Shown piece after piece: positions 1 through 8,864 of a stretch of DNA of 64,000 nucleotides (within the stretch, counting starts at the first letter, position 1; each line of letters begins with the position of its first letter). The notes under the pieces are model-generated. The model saw only the letters and a program-made list of their open reading frames with translations. It ran no database searches and was not told the DNA's origin. The translations under genes and the position numbers were made by a program. This DNA is from Skermanella rosea (GTDB lineage Bacteria > Pseudomonadota > Alphaproteobacteria > Azospirillales > Azospirillaceae). The stretch is taken from NCBI RefSeq assembly GCF_016806835.2, contig NZ_CP086111.1:1747001-1811000 (forward strand), given 5' to 3'.

Positions 1-138
1 CGCCGGAGAGGCGCAGCCCGCCGGAGCGGTCGATGCGGCGGGCGCGACCGGAACGGGGCGAGGGGCGGGGCGCTCGTCCTCCGCCAGGAGGCTGTAGAAA
101 CCGGTGGTTATCCTGCCGATGATTTCGCTCGCGGCCAT
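1..138 (-). CDS. N-terminal fragment of an unknown protein (runs off the left edge)
   Basis: An ATG on the minus strand at 138-136 is preceded by a good GGGAGG ribosome binding site about 8 bases upstream. The frame stays open to the window edge for 46 codons. The product begins MAASEIIGRITTGFYSLLAE, a short amphipathic segment, and then turns Pro/Ala-rich. I do not recognise the family. The frame and binding site are seen directly; that this is a real gene is inference. Confidence 0.45.
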   Translation of the reverse strand, partial: MAASEIIGRITTGFYSLLAEDERPAPRPVPVAPAASTAPAGCASPA

Positions 139-251
139 GTCGCGGCCTCCCGGATCTGCATGGCCATCCGGTCGGATGCCCATGGACTCCATCTGCGGCA
201 TCACGACGCGGATTGTTAGTATGCTTCCGTATGGAGGCGGAACGCTTGCGG

Positions 252-1163
252 TCAGTCCGCCGTATGCCCCTCCTGCCGCAGCTGGTCGCGCAGCGCCGGG
301 CGGTAGTCCGGGTATTTCAGGGTGACGCCCAGCTCGTCCTTGATCCGGTCGTTGCGCACCTTCTTGTTGTCCGCATAGAAGCTGGCCGCCATGGGGGACA
401 GCTCGGCCTGGTCGAACGGCACCAGCGGCGGCGGCTCGACGCCCAGCAGCTCGCAGGCGTAGGCCGTGACCTCGTGCCCGGGGGCCGGATTGTCGTCGCA
501 CAGGTTATAGGCGGCGCCGGGGTTGGGCCGGTCGATCGAGGCGCGCAGCGTCCGCGCGATATCGTCCACATGGATCCGGCTGAAGACCTGCCCCGGCTTG
601 TCGATCCGGCGCGCGGTCCCGTTGCGCACGCTGTCGATCACGCTGCGGCCGGGGCCGTAGATGCCGGCAAGACGGAACAGGTGGACCGGAGCCCCGTGGT
701 CGTGCCACAGCCGGAGCCAGGCTTGCTCGGCCGCGGCCCGCTGCTTCTGGCGGCGGCCGGTCGGCTGGAGCGGCGTCGCCTCGTCCACCCAGGCGCCGCC
801 ATGGTCGCCGTAGACTCCCGTCGTGGACAGGTAGCCGACCCAGCGCAGTCCCGGCATCAGCGCCGCGATATCGGCCGCGTGGTGGTCGAGCACCGGGTCG
901 CCGTCGGCATCGGGCGGCACGGCGGTCAGCAGGTGGGTCGTTCCGGCGAGGGCCGCGGCGGCATCGTCCAGGGGCCGGCCGCGGTCGAACAGGTGCGTCC
1001 CGATGCCGCGCGCGGAGAGGGCGGCGGCCTTTTCCGGGCTGCGCGTGGTGCCGGCGACATGCCAGCCTTCCGGCCCATGCTCGCGCCGGACGAGGTCGAT
1101 GAAGGCCAGCGGGCTGAAACCCAGACCGAAGCAGAAGAGTCGGGGCGTTTGCGGTTGCTGCAT
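252..1163 (-). CDS. SDR-family NAD(P)-dependent epimerase/dehydratase (YeeZ-like)
   Basis: A 303-residue atypical/extended short-chain dehydrogenase. The N-terminus has a nucleotide-binding GLGFSP loop after a beta strand (residues 10-18), and LSTTGVYGDHGG (around residue 110) is the usual SDR strand with its Ser/Thr. RLAGIYGPGRS and IHVDDIA are also typical of nucleoside-diphosphate-sugar epimerase-like proteins. The canonical YxxxK is not obvious, as in YeeZ-type members, so the substrate is unknown. It is divergent from the TPR gene, with about 50 bases between start codons. Confidence 0.8.
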   Translation of the reverse strand: MQQPQTPRLFCFGLGFSPLAFIDLVRREHGPEGWHVAGTTRSPEKAAALSARGIGTHLFDRGRPLDDAAAALAGTTHLLTAVPPDADGDPVLDHHAADIAALMPGLRWVGYLSTTGVYGDHGGAWVDEATPLQPTGRRQKQRAAAEQAWLRLWHDHGAPVHLFRLAGIYGPGRSVIDSVRNGTARRIDKPGQVFSRIHVDDIARTLRASIDRPNPGAAYNLCDDNPAPGHEVTAYACELLGVEPPPLVPFDQAELSPMAASFYADNKKVRNDRIKDELGVTLKYPDYRPALRDQLRQEGHTAD

Positions 1164-1213
1164 GATGGTTGGCCTTGCGCTCGGAAACTCCAGGCCCGAA
1201 CTTAAGGGCCACC

Positions 1214-2068
1214 ATGACCAGATACAATGTTCCCCCGAACCGTCCCGCCACCCGCCGGCTTCCGGCGCTGGCCGTGCTCGCGATCCTGGCGGCGGGTCCC
1301 GCCGCCGCCGCCGACCGTCAGGCGGTCGAGCACGCCCGCGAGGCGGCCGCCTGCATGCAGCTGGCGGAGAAGCGGCCCGATGCGGCCTTCGACAGCGCCC
1401 TGACCTGGGAGGACCGCGGCGGAGGCGACATGGCGCGCCTGTGCCAGGCGATGGCGCTGTTCCACCAGGGGCAGTTCCAGGCGGCGGCGACGCGGCTGGA
1501 GGATCTCGTTCCGACCCTCGGCAAGGACACGCCGGAAGGGGCGTCGAGCCTGCTGGCCCGTGCCGGCTGGGCTTGGCTCCGGGCGGGCGACACGGCCAAG
1601 GCGGAAAGATCCTATACCCAGGCGCTCGGTTACAGCCCGCGCGACCCCGAGCTTATGATCGACCGGGCCTTCGCCCGGGCGGAGGCCCAGCGTTACTGGG
1701 AAGCGATCGAGGACCTGAACCGGGCGATCGACCTGGCGCCGCGGCGGGCCGAGGCCTATCTCTACCGCGCCGGGGCCTACCGCGCGCTGGGCAACGACAG
1801 CAAGGCGCTCGACGATGTCGGCATCGCCCTGCAGCTCGAACCGTCGAACCCGGAAGCGCTGCTGCTGCGCGGCAACCTGCGCGCGGTGACCGGTAACGCG
1901 GAGGGGGCGAAGGCCGATTGGGGCACGGTCATGCGGATCGATCCCGACACCACCAGCGCCCGGGCCGCCGAGGACAACCTGAAGCGGCTCCGCGACGGGC
2001 AGGCGGCCCCGCCAACTGCCGGAGCGCCGGCCGCTGGCGCGCCGGCGGCGCGGCAGGGGGCGCGGTAG
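1214..2068 (+). CDS. Exported tetratricopeptide-repeat protein
   Basis: The protein has 284 residues if the ATG at 1214 is used. This start puts a basic N-terminus and the hydrophobic segment LPALAVLAILAAGPAAAADR at the front, a clear Sec signal peptide with an AxA-A cleavage site. An in-frame start at 1169 would bury that signal. The mature part holds helical TPR units from about residue 95 to 250, for example GDTAKAERSYTQALGYSPRD and RRAEAYLYRAGAYRALGNDS. The tail is Ala/Pro-rich. A periplasmic scaffolding role is likely but no partner is encoded nearby. Confidence 0.8.
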   Translation: MTRYNVPPNRPATRRLPALAVLAILAAGPAAAADRQAVEHAREAAACMQLAEKRPDAAFDSALTWEDRGGGDMARLCQAMALFHQGQFQAAATRLEDLVPTLGKDTPEGASSLLARAGWAWLRAGDTAKAERSYTQALGYSPRDPELMIDRAFARAEAQRYWEAIEDLNRAIDLAPRRAEAYLYRAGAYRALGNDSKALDDVGIALQLEPSNPEALLLRGNLRAVTGNAEGAKADWGTVMRIDPDTTSARAAEDNLKRLRDGQAAPPTAGAPAAGAPAARQGAR

Positions 2069-2076
2069 GGGCTCGG

Positions 2077-2234
2077 CACAGTGGTTTTGATCGATTTATC
2101 GTAGGTCGGCCTCGGCCGAAGGCCGACGCCGACCGCGTGGCCGGAGCGTTGACGCAGGGTGTCGGCGTTCGCCCTGACGGGCGAAGGCCGACCTACGCAA
2201 CTCCGCTACGCCGAGCGTCATCGAAAACACTGTG
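2077..2234. repeat. Nested palindromic intergenic repeat
   Basis: An outer inverted repeat pairs CACAGTGGTTTTGAT (from 2077) with ATCGAAAACACTGTG (ending 2234). An inner one pairs GTAGGTCGGC (2101-2110) with GCCGACCTAC (2187-2196). Smaller self-complementary pieces lie inside, such as CTCGGCCGAAGGCCG and GTTCGCCCTGACGGGCGAA. The element fills the gap between the TPR gene and the convergent epimerase gene. It looks like a REP/BIME-type dispersed element or a non-coding mobile palindrome, and could also act as a bidirectional transcription stop. Confidence 0.65.
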
Positions 2235-2256
2235 CAGGACCATTAGGGGGCGGGGC

Positions 2257-3327
2257 CTATCCGGCCGGAGACTGCTCCCTGCAGCCCTCGAAGATGTCCT
2301 CCATGATCCGGCGCAGGTCGTAGCGCTGGCTCCAGCCGGGATAGTCGCGGCGGAAGGCGCGGATGTCGCTGATCCACCAGATATGGTCGCCGACCCGGTT
2401 GTCGTCGCGGTAGCTGATGTCCATCGGCCGGCCGGTCAACTCCTCGCAGAGGCGGATGGCTTCCAGCATGGAGCAGTTTGAGTGGCGGCCGCCGCCCATG
2501 TTGTAGACGGCGCCGGGGCGCGGCGCCTCGAATACCTGCCAGAACGCCGAGACCAGGTCGTGCGAGTGGATGTTGTCGCGCACCTGCTTGCCCTTGTAGC
2601 CGAAAACCGTATAGGGCTTGCCGGCGACGGCGCATTTCATCAGGTACGACAGGAAACCGTGGAGCTCCGCCCCGGAATGGCCGGGGCCGGTCAGGCAGCC
2701 GCCGCGGAAGACGGCGGTGCGCATCCCGAAATAGCGGCCGTATTCCTGAACCAGCACGTCCGCCGCGACCTTGGAGGCGCCGAACAGGCTGTGGAGGGTG
2801 TGGTCGATGCTCATGCTTTCCGGGATGCCGTGCTCGGCCCAGGGATGGTCCGGCGACAGTTCCCAGCGGGTCTCCAGCTCGACCAGCGGCAGCGCGTTGG
2901 GCGTGTCGCCGTAGACCTTGTTGGTGCTGGTGAAGATGAAGACGGACTCCCCGCAGAATTTCCGCGTCGCCTCCAGCAGGTTCAGGGTGCCGTTGGCGTT
3001 GGTGGTGAAGTCGGTCGCAGGCTCGCGCGCGGCCCAGTCGTGGGATGGCTGGGCCGCGGTGTGGACCACCGCCGCGATGTCCGCGCCGTACTGCTCGAAG
3101 ATCGCCTCGATCGCGGCGGCGTCCCGGATATCGACGGCATGGTGGCGGTAGGCCGGGATGTCGCGGGCCAGCCGCTCCAGGCTCCACCGCGTGCTGGCCC
3201 CGTCGCCGAAGAAGTAGCGCCGCATGTCGTTGTCGATGCCGACGACGTCCAGCCCCTTGGCGTGGAAGTAGCGGGTCGCTTCCGCGCCGATCAGGCCGGC
3301 CGACCCGGTCACGATGACGATCGCCAT
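2257..3327 (-). CDS. NAD-dependent epimerase, CDP-paratose 2-epimerase-like
   Basis: A 356-residue extended SDR starting [20 protein letters not shown], with the Rossmann GxxGxxG at residues 8-14. The ATG at 3327 has a GGAAGG site upstream; an open frame continues further upstream but has no support. The order [32 protein letters not shown] and [12 protein letters not shown] matches the CDP-paratose/tyvelose epimerase-like group. The usual catalytic YxxxK appears as FGASK (Phe for Tyr). Neighbours are a glycosyltransferase and a second epimerase of the same group, so a role in surface polysaccharide or other sugar modification is likely. Confidence 0.85.
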   Translation of the reverse strand: MAIVIVTGSAGLIGAEATRYFHAKGLDVVGIDNDMRRYFFGDGASTRWSLERLARDIPAYRHHAVDIRDAAAIEAIFEQYGADIAAVVHTAAQPSHDWAAREPATDFTTNANGTLNLLEATRKFCGESVFIFTSTNKVYGDTPNALPLVELETRWELSPDHPWAEHGIPESMSIDHTLHSLFGASKVAADVLVQEYGRYFGMRTAVFRGGCLTGPGHSGAELHGFLSYLMKCAVAGKPYTVFGYKGKQVRDNIHSHDLVSAFWQVFEAPRPGAVYNMGGGRHSNCSMLEAIRLCEELTGRPMDISYRDDNRVGDHIWWISDIRAFRRDYPGWSQRYDLRRIMEDIFEGCREQSPAG

Positions 3328-3377
3328 GGCCGCGTTTCCTTCCGAGGAGATTATGCCGAAAGTTATGGGGAAGCGGG

Positions 3378-4592
3378 TTAAGCGCTGGTTAGCGCTGCCT
3401 CGGATTCGCGGCTGCGCCGGTCCTCCCGGACACCGTCCAGCAGGCGGACGAGCCTGTCGCCCATGGCGCCGAGATGATAGCCGTCGAGCACGGCCGCATA
3501 GGCGCGGTCGGCCATGGCGCGACGCAGGTCGCCGTCCAGGATCAGGGTCCCCATCCGCCGCATGTAGCCGGGAAGGTCCGACGCCAGCATGCCGCTCTCG
3601 CCGTCGCGGAGGATGTGCGCCGCTTCGCCGACCGGGGTGCCGAGCACGGCCACCTTCATGGCCATGTACTCGAACATCTTGGTCGGGCTCTTGCAGTGAT
3701 TGAACGGGTTGTCCGCCAGGGGCAGCAGGCCGATGTCGCACCGGGCCAGCAGGCCGGGTGCCTCGGCCGGGGCGATGCGCTCCCGGAAGACCAGGTTCGG
3801 CAGGTGGCCCAGCCGGGCGGCCAGGGTCGCCTTGAACTCCGGCCAGAAGTCTCCGAAGCCGATGATGGTCAGCCGGGCGAGGTCGCGGATCGACGGCGGC
3901 AGCGCGGCGAAGGCGTCGATCGCCATCGTCACGTCGGCGACGATCTGCGGCCCCCAGATGTCGCCCAGCCAGATCAGCTCGACGGGATCGCCGGGGCCGC
4001 GCCCGGCCGCGTCGCGCAGGCCGACGTCGAAGACCGACAGGTCGGTTCCCGTCGGGATAAGTTCGCACCGCTCGTTGAATTGGCCGATGATCTCGACGAG
4101 CCGGCGGCTGGCGCAGACGCACAGGTCGGAGTTCCTGGCCATTTCGGCGGTCGCCGGGACCGGTCCGATGCTGGGCATGAACCGCGTCATTCCCGGCATG
4201 AAGGGCGATCGGAAGTCGAAATCGTCATAGTCCAGGACGACGGGGTTGCCGTTGGCTCCCGCGGCGAGTGCCACCGCGAAGCTGTGGTAAGACACCTTCT
4301 GCATGTAGAGAATCGCCGTCGGGTTGAGCTTGAGGATGTCTGCCCCGAGGGCGGCCAGCCGAAGCTTCTCCTGCTCGTCCATGCGGTAGGCGCCGGACCC
4401 CTGGCCGGAGGCGCCCAGGTGATCGAAGAAGGACAGGACCTCGGCGTTCAGGCCGCGCTCCCGGCATGCCTTCGCGAAGCTGTAGGCGCGGATCCGGCTC
4501 GGCGCCAAGGTATAGCCGTCGGCCGCGACGAAGATGACGTCCGCTCGGCGGAACGCCTTGATCTGCGCCTGGGAGAAGCTGACTTCCTGCAC
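3378..4592 (-). CDS. Glycosyltransferase, GT-B fold (family 4-like)
   Basis: A 404-residue protein with the two-Rossmann GT-B architecture. The N-terminal half has [19 protein letters not shown], an acceptor-side motif of GT4 enzymes. The C-terminal half has [13 protein letters not shown] and then [19 protein letters not shown], the nucleotide-sugar-binding E-rich motif where glycosyltransferases read P.K..EYMA...PV. The start appears to be a GTG at 4592 with only a weak upstream site. It lies 50 bases upstream of the epimerase on the same strand and is probably co-transcribed. Donor and acceptor sugars cannot be read from the sequence. Confidence 0.8.
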   Translation of the reverse strand: MQEVSFSQAQIKAFRRADVIFVAADGYTLAPSRIRAYSFAKACRERGLNAEVLSFFDHLGASGQGSGAYRMDEQEKLRLAALGADILKLNPTAILYMQKVSYHSFAVALAAGANGNPVVLDYDDFDFRSPFMPGMTRFMPSIGPVPATAEMARNSDLCVCASRRLVEIIGQFNERCELIPTGTDLSVFDVGLRDAAGRGPGDPVELIWLGDIWGPQIVADVTMAIDAFAALPPSIRDLARLTIIGFGDFWPEFKATLAARLGHLPNLVFRERIAPAEAPGLLARCDIGLLPLADNPFNHCKSPTKMFEYMAMKVAVLGTPVGEAAHILRDGESGMLASDLPGYMRRMGTLILDGDLRRAMADRAYAAVLDGYHLGAMGDRLVRLLDGVREDRRSRESEAALTSA

Positions 4593-4739
4593 GTCGGGCC
4601 ATCCGGGGTCGGTCTATGACGATGGCCTTACTTTTCGGGTAATCGGTTAAGATGACATTAGCCAAATTGCCTATTTCCGTCTTGACCTGAACGCGCAGTT
4701 GCGGCTTCCTGCGCCGGTCGAATTACCTCTGGTGGAGAG

Positions 4740-5801
4740 ATGCGTATTCTGGTGACGGGTGGGGCCGGTTTCGTCGGATCGAACCTTGCCTCCTTCTTCA
4801 AGCGCGACATGCCGGACGCCGATGTCGTGGCGCTCGACAACCTGCGGCGCCGGGGCAGCGAACTGGCACTGCCCCGGCTGAAGGCGGCGGGGGTGGAGTT
4901 CAGGCACGGCGACGTCCGCAACCCCGAGGATCTTGCCGAAGCGGGCGATTTCGACCTGATGCTGGAGTGTTCGGCCGAGCCGTCGGTCCATGCGGGCTAT
5001 GGCGCTTCGCCGGCCTATGTCGTCAACACCAACCTCGTCGGCACGGTCAACTGCCTGGAGGCGGTGCGCCGGTGCGGTGCCGCGCTGGTCTTCCTGTCCA
5101 CCAGCAGGGTCTATCCGATCGCCGGGCTCCGGGGTTTGCCGCTGGAGACGGTGGGCAGGCGCCTGGTGCCGGTCGCCGGTGCTTCGGGGCCGGGCTGGTC
5201 GGCGGCCGGGATCACCACGGCTTTCCCGATGGCCGGCAGCCGGTCGATCTATGGGGCGACCAAGCTGGCGTCCGAGTTCCTGATCGAGGAGTACGGCGCG
5301 ATGTACGGACTGCGGGCGGTGGTCAACCGGTGCGGCGTGCTGACCGGCCCGTGGCAGATGGGCAAGGTTGACCAGGGCTTCGTCGTGCTGTGGGCGGCCC
5401 GGCACCTGTTCGGCGGATCGCTGGCCTACATGGGCTTCGGCGGGACCGGGGCGCAGGTGCGGGACATCCTGCACGTCGCCGACCTGTACGACCTGGTCCG
5501 GCTGCAGGTGGACCGGATCGGCGAGCATGCCGGCCGGACCTACAATGTCGGGGGCGGGGCAGGGGTGAGCGTCTCGCTGGCGGAACTGACGGACCTGTGC
5601 GTGCACCGCTGCCAGCGCGTCGTCGAGATCGGCCGCGATCCGGAAACCCGCGCCGCCGACATTCCGTACTATGTGACGGACAATGCCGAGGTGACCGCCG
5701 CGACCGGCTGGAAGCCGACGCGCGGGGTGGAGACGATCGTCGGCGACATCTTCACCTGGCTGGAGGCCCACAGCGCCGAGGTCCAGCCCATCCTGCGCTG
5801 A
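4740..5801 (+). CDS. NAD-dependent epimerase, CDP-paratose 2-epimerase-like
   Basis: A 353-residue extended SDR with GGAGFVGSNLA at the N-terminus (residues 7-17), FLSTSRVYPIAGL and an intact catalytic SIYGATKLASE (YxxxK). NRCGVLTGPWQMGKVDQG and GAQVRDILHVADL are typical of the CDP-paratose/tyvelose epimerase-like group. A GGAG site sits directly before ATG. It is divergent from the glycosyltransferase and followed by the radical SAM gene. The presence of two paralogues, one with Tyr and one with Phe in the active site, suggests successive or distinct steps on an activated sugar. Confidence 0.85.
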   Translation: MRILVTGGAGFVGSNLASFFKRDMPDADVVALDNLRRRGSELALPRLKAAGVEFRHGDVRNPEDLAEAGDFDLMLECSAEPSVHAGYGASPAYVVNTNLVGTVNCLEAVRRCGAALVFLSTSRVYPIAGLRGLPLETVGRRLVPVAGASGPGWSAAGITTAFPMAGSRSIYGATKLASEFLIEEYGAMYGLRAVVNRCGVLTGPWQMGKVDQGFVVLWAARHLFGGSLAYMGFGGTGAQVRDILHVADLYDLVRLQVDRIGEHAGRTYNVGGGAGVSVSLAELTDLCVHRCQRVVEIGRDPETRAADIPYYVTDNAEVTAATGWKPTRGVETIVGDIFTWLEAHSAEVQPILR

Positions 5802-5907
5802 GGCTGACTGTCACGCATTCGATATGCATTTACCTTTCCTTATCCGTTACCTCCTACTTTTGGTCGATCCGGCATAGCGACCCATTGCCGCAGGAGGAGA
5901 AGCCCCC

Positions 5908-7254
5908 ATGAAGGTTCTTTTCAGCAATCCGCCCTGGTGGCTGGAGCAGGCCACCGTCAGCCAGAACGGGACTTCCCGCGACATCTGCCTTGCGGGCATC
6001 CGCGCCGGGTCGCGCTGGCCGCACACGATCCACACCTATTCGACGCCGGACAATTTCGTCTTCGGTGGCTACCTGCCGTACCCGTTCTTCATGGGCTACG
6101 CCACCACCTATGCCGCTCGGGCGACCGGGGCGGAGGTGGCGATGCGCGACAGCCTGGCGCTGCGCGAGAGCTATGCCAGCTATTTCAACCATCTTCGCGA
6201 AGTCAGGTACGACTATATCTTCATCGAATCGGCGTCGCCGAGCTGGGACCATGACGGCAAGATCATCTTCGCGATCAAGAAGGTCGTCCCGGAAGCCCGG
6301 ATCGTGGTGACCGGCCCGATCTCCTCCAAGGGCAAGGAGATCATGGAGAATTTCCCGGTCCATGCGGTGATCAAGGGCGAGTACGAGAAGGGATCGGTCA
6401 GGGTCCTGGAAGGGGAGGAGGGCGTGATCGAGCACGACCTGCTGACCCTGGAGGAGATGAACAACGCCCCGTTCCCGTATTACGACGAGGTGATCGCCCA
6501 CCGTTACTGGGACGACAACCCGCGCGGCCAGACGGCACCCCACGCCCAGGTCTGGTCGAGCCGGGGGTGCCCCTTCAAGTGCATCTTCTGCGTCTGGCCG
6601 GCGACCATGACCGGCAACGACCCGGACGGCACGGCCAAGCGCACGGTGCGCCACTACTCGCCCGACTACATGGAAGCCTTCCTGTCCGAGCTGGTCGGCA
6701 AGTACGGCTACAGCTCGATCTATTTCGACGACGATACCTTCAACATCGGCAACGCCCACGTGCTGAAGATGTCGGAGGTGATGACCCGGATCGGCCTGCC
6801 CTGGTCGGCGATGTGCCGGGCCGACACCTCGCGCATGGAAAGCTGGAAGGTGATGCGGGACTCCGGCTGCTACGGGGTCAAGCTGGGGTTCGAGTCCGGC
6901 AACCAGTGGGTCGTGGACAATATCGTCAACAAGCACCTGGACCTGGAATACGCGACCAAGGTGGTCCACGAGATCAAGAGCCTGGGCATGACCTGCCACG
7001 GCACCTTCACCTACGGCCTGCCGGGCGAGACCAAGGAGCAGATGCTGGACACCAAGCGGTTCATCGCCTCCCTGCCGCTCGATACCTGGCAGGAATCCGG
7101 CTGCGCCGCGATCGAGGGCACGCCCCTGTCCAACCTGGAGGAGGAGAAAGTCCAGAAGGTCTTCCCCGGTGCCGTCGCCGACGACAATTACGTGGTCGAG
7201 GCGGACGGCGCCAAGAAGTGGCGCGAGTTGGCGTTCAGCCTGGCGAATTCCTGA
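5908..7254 (+). CDS. Radical SAM protein with N-terminal B12-binding-like domain
   Basis: A 448-residue protein with a strong AGGAGG-type site before ATG. C221-PFK-C225-IF-C228 is the CxxxCxxC motif that holds the SAM-cleaving 4Fe-4S cluster. KLGFESGNQWVVDNI and GTFTYGLPGETKEQ are conserved later in the TIM barrel. Residues 40-150 resemble a cobalamin-binding Rossmann domain (YDYIFIESASPSWDHD, ARIVVTGP), but the DxHxxG cobalt-ligand motif is absent, so B12 use is uncertain. Its neighbours suggest modification of a sugar, lipid or natural product. The 3' end overlaps the opposite-strand pseudogene by about 20 bases. Confidence 0.85.
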   Translation: MKVLFSNPPWWLEQATVSQNGTSRDICLAGIRAGSRWPHTIHTYSTPDNFVFGGYLPYPFFMGYATTYAARATGAEVAMRDSLALRESYASYFNHLREVRYDYIFIESASPSWDHDGKIIFAIKKVVPEARIVVTGPISSKGKEIMENFPVHAVIKGEYEKGSVRVLEGEEGVIEHDLLTLEEMNNAPFPYYDEVIAHRYWDDNPRGQTAPHAQVWSSRGCPFKCIFCVWPATMTGNDPDGTAKRTVRHYSPDYMEAFLSELVGKYGYSSIYFDDDTFNIGNAHVLKMSEVMTRIGLPWSAMCRADTSRMESWKVMRDSGCYGVKLGFESGNQWVVDNIVNKHLDLEYATKVVHEIKSLGMTCHGTFTYGLPGETKEQMLDTKRFIASLPLDTWQESGCAAIEGTPLSNLEEEKVQKVFPGAVADDNYVVEADGAKKWRELAFSLANS

Positions 7255-7690
7255 CCCTGTCCGGCTCCGGCCAGGGCAGCACCGTGAGGTGCGGCCAAAG
7301 CTCGCGCCAGCGCGCCACCTTGGCCGCATAGATTTCCGGTATCCAGAGGGCAGCGTTCGGCGCGAGCGTGCCGGATCCCGACGGCGGTGCTCCGACAGGG
7401 GAAACTGCCGATGCCATCGTCGAGGGCGGTCACGGGCGGATAGGGAATGCCGAAACTCCCCGGGTACCGGAGCGGTACGCGCGCCTGGTTGCGGATCTCG
7501 ACCGTGACGCCAATCCAGGCTGCCGCGCCCGATCGAGGATCGCCGCGTTCCAGGATTTGGCGAAGACATGGTCGAGGAGCAGGCGGATCTCCACCTCCCC
7601 ATTCGGCATAGACACCCCAGTGACGTCGAGTCGCTTTCGCCCGGCGGCTGTTTCCGCTAGGAATGCGCGTCCCTCCAGTATCCAGGTCAT
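7235..7690 (-). pseudogene. Frameshifted unknown gene
   Basis: Protein-like sequence on the minus strand is spread over two frames. It begins MTWILEGRAFLAETAAGRKR with VEIRLLLDHVFAKSWNAAIL in one frame. It continues as AAAWIGVTVEIRNQARVPL and YPGSFGIPYPPVTALDDG in a second frame, and returns to the first for NAALWIPEIYAAKVARW up to the stop at 7235. Joined together these would make a normal small protein of about 150 residues. Two compensating indels are needed, near 7530 and 7410. The family is not recognised. A decayed gene is the simplest reading, but sequence errors could give the same picture. Confidence 0.5.
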
Positions 7691-7702
7691 TCTTCATCCG
7701 CC

Positions 7703-8842
7703 ATGCCAAACGGCCCTCTCTCGCTCTATCGGACCCGTCGGGGTACCGGCACCCTGAAGGCCGATGCCGCGCAGGAATATGCGGCCCAGAGGCTGCAGTC
7801 GCTGTACCAGGGCCTGAAGGACTACAGGCCCGCCATGGGCAAGGTCGGCTGGCGCGCCCGGTTCGGGCTGACGCGCCGACCCGACCCCGCTCCGCAGGGG
7901 CTGTATATCTATGGCGACGTCGGTCGCGGCAAGTCCATGCTGATGGACCTGTTCTTCGAGACGGCGCCGGTGGAACGGAAGCGCCGGGTCCATTTCCACG
8001 CCTTCATGATCGAGGTGCATGACCGCATGCACCGGCAGCGCCAAGCCTCGAAGGAGGAGGGCAACTCCGGCGGCAAGAGCGTGGACGAGACGATTCCCGA
8101 CCTGGCGAAGGCGCTCGCCGACGAGGCGTGGCTGCTGTGCTTCGACGAGTTCCACGTCACCGACATCGCCGACGCCATGATCCTGGGGCGGCTGTTCACG
8201 TCGCTGTTCGACCTGGGCGTCGTGGTCGTGGCGACGTCGAACTGGCCGCCGGACGACCTCTACAAGGACGGGCTCCAGCGCGACCTGTTCCTGCCGTTCA
8301 TCCGGCTGCTGAAGGAGAGGGTGGACATCGTCGAGCTCACGGGCCCGACCGACTACCGGCGGGACCGGTTCAAGGGCGCCAAGGTCTATTACTGCCCTCA
8401 GGGTCCGGCGACCGACCGGGCGCTGGCGGAGCTGTTCGACAGCCTGACCGAGGGAGCCGTGGCGACCCATTGCAACCTGACCACCCAGGGCCGCAAGGTG
8501 GACGTCCCGAAGGCGGCCAAGGGCGTCGCCTTCTTCAGCTTCCACGAATTGTGTGCCCGGCCGCTCGGGTCGGCCGACTACCTCGCGATCGCGACCCATT
8601 TCCACACCGTCATCATCGACCGGGTGCCGAAGATGAAGGAGGCGCAGCGGAACGAGGCCAAGCGCTTCATGACGCTGATCGACGCCCTGTACGAGCACAA
8701 GGTGAAGGTGATCATCGCCGCCGCCGGCCCGCCGGAAAGCCTGTACAGCGAGGGCACCCACGCCTTCGAGTTCCAGCGCACCGTCAGCCGCCTGATGGAG
8801 ATGCAGGCGGAGGATTACCTGGCGCTGGACCATCTGACCTGA
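7703..8842 (+). CDS. zapE: Cell division protein ZapE (AFG1-like ATPase)
   Basis: A 379-residue P-loop ATPase. GLYIYGDVGRGKSMLMDLFF is the Walker A region (around residues 70-90), LLCFDEFHVTD the Walker B, and VVVATSNWPPDDLYKDGLQR the sensor/arginine-finger region, all in the order of the AFG1/ZapE family. Length matches the E. coli protein (375). In E. coli ZapE associates with the Z-ring and is needed under stress conditions. It lies 12 bases from the start of the opposite-strand pseudogene and converges on the penicillin-binding protein gene. Confidence 0.93.
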   Translation: MPNGPLSLYRTRRGTGTLKADAAQEYAAQRLQSLYQGLKDYRPAMGKVGWRARFGLTRRPDPAPQGLYIYGDVGRGKSMLMDLFFETAPVERKRRVHFHAFMIEVHDRMHRQRQASKEEGNSGGKSVDETIPDLAKALADEAWLLCFDEFHVTDIADAMILGRLFTSLFDLGVVVVATSNWPPDDLYKDGLQRDLFLPFIRLLKERVDIVELTGPTDYRRDRFKGAKVYYCPQGPATDRALAELFDSLTEGAVATHCNLTTQGRKVDVPKAAKGVAFFSFHELCARPLGSADYLAIATHFHTVIIDRVPKMKEAQRNEAKRFMTLIDALYEHKVKVIIAAAGPPESLYSEGTHAFEFQRTVSRLMEMQAEDYLALDHLT

Positions 8843-8864
8843 GTGGACGGACTCCGCCTTCCAG

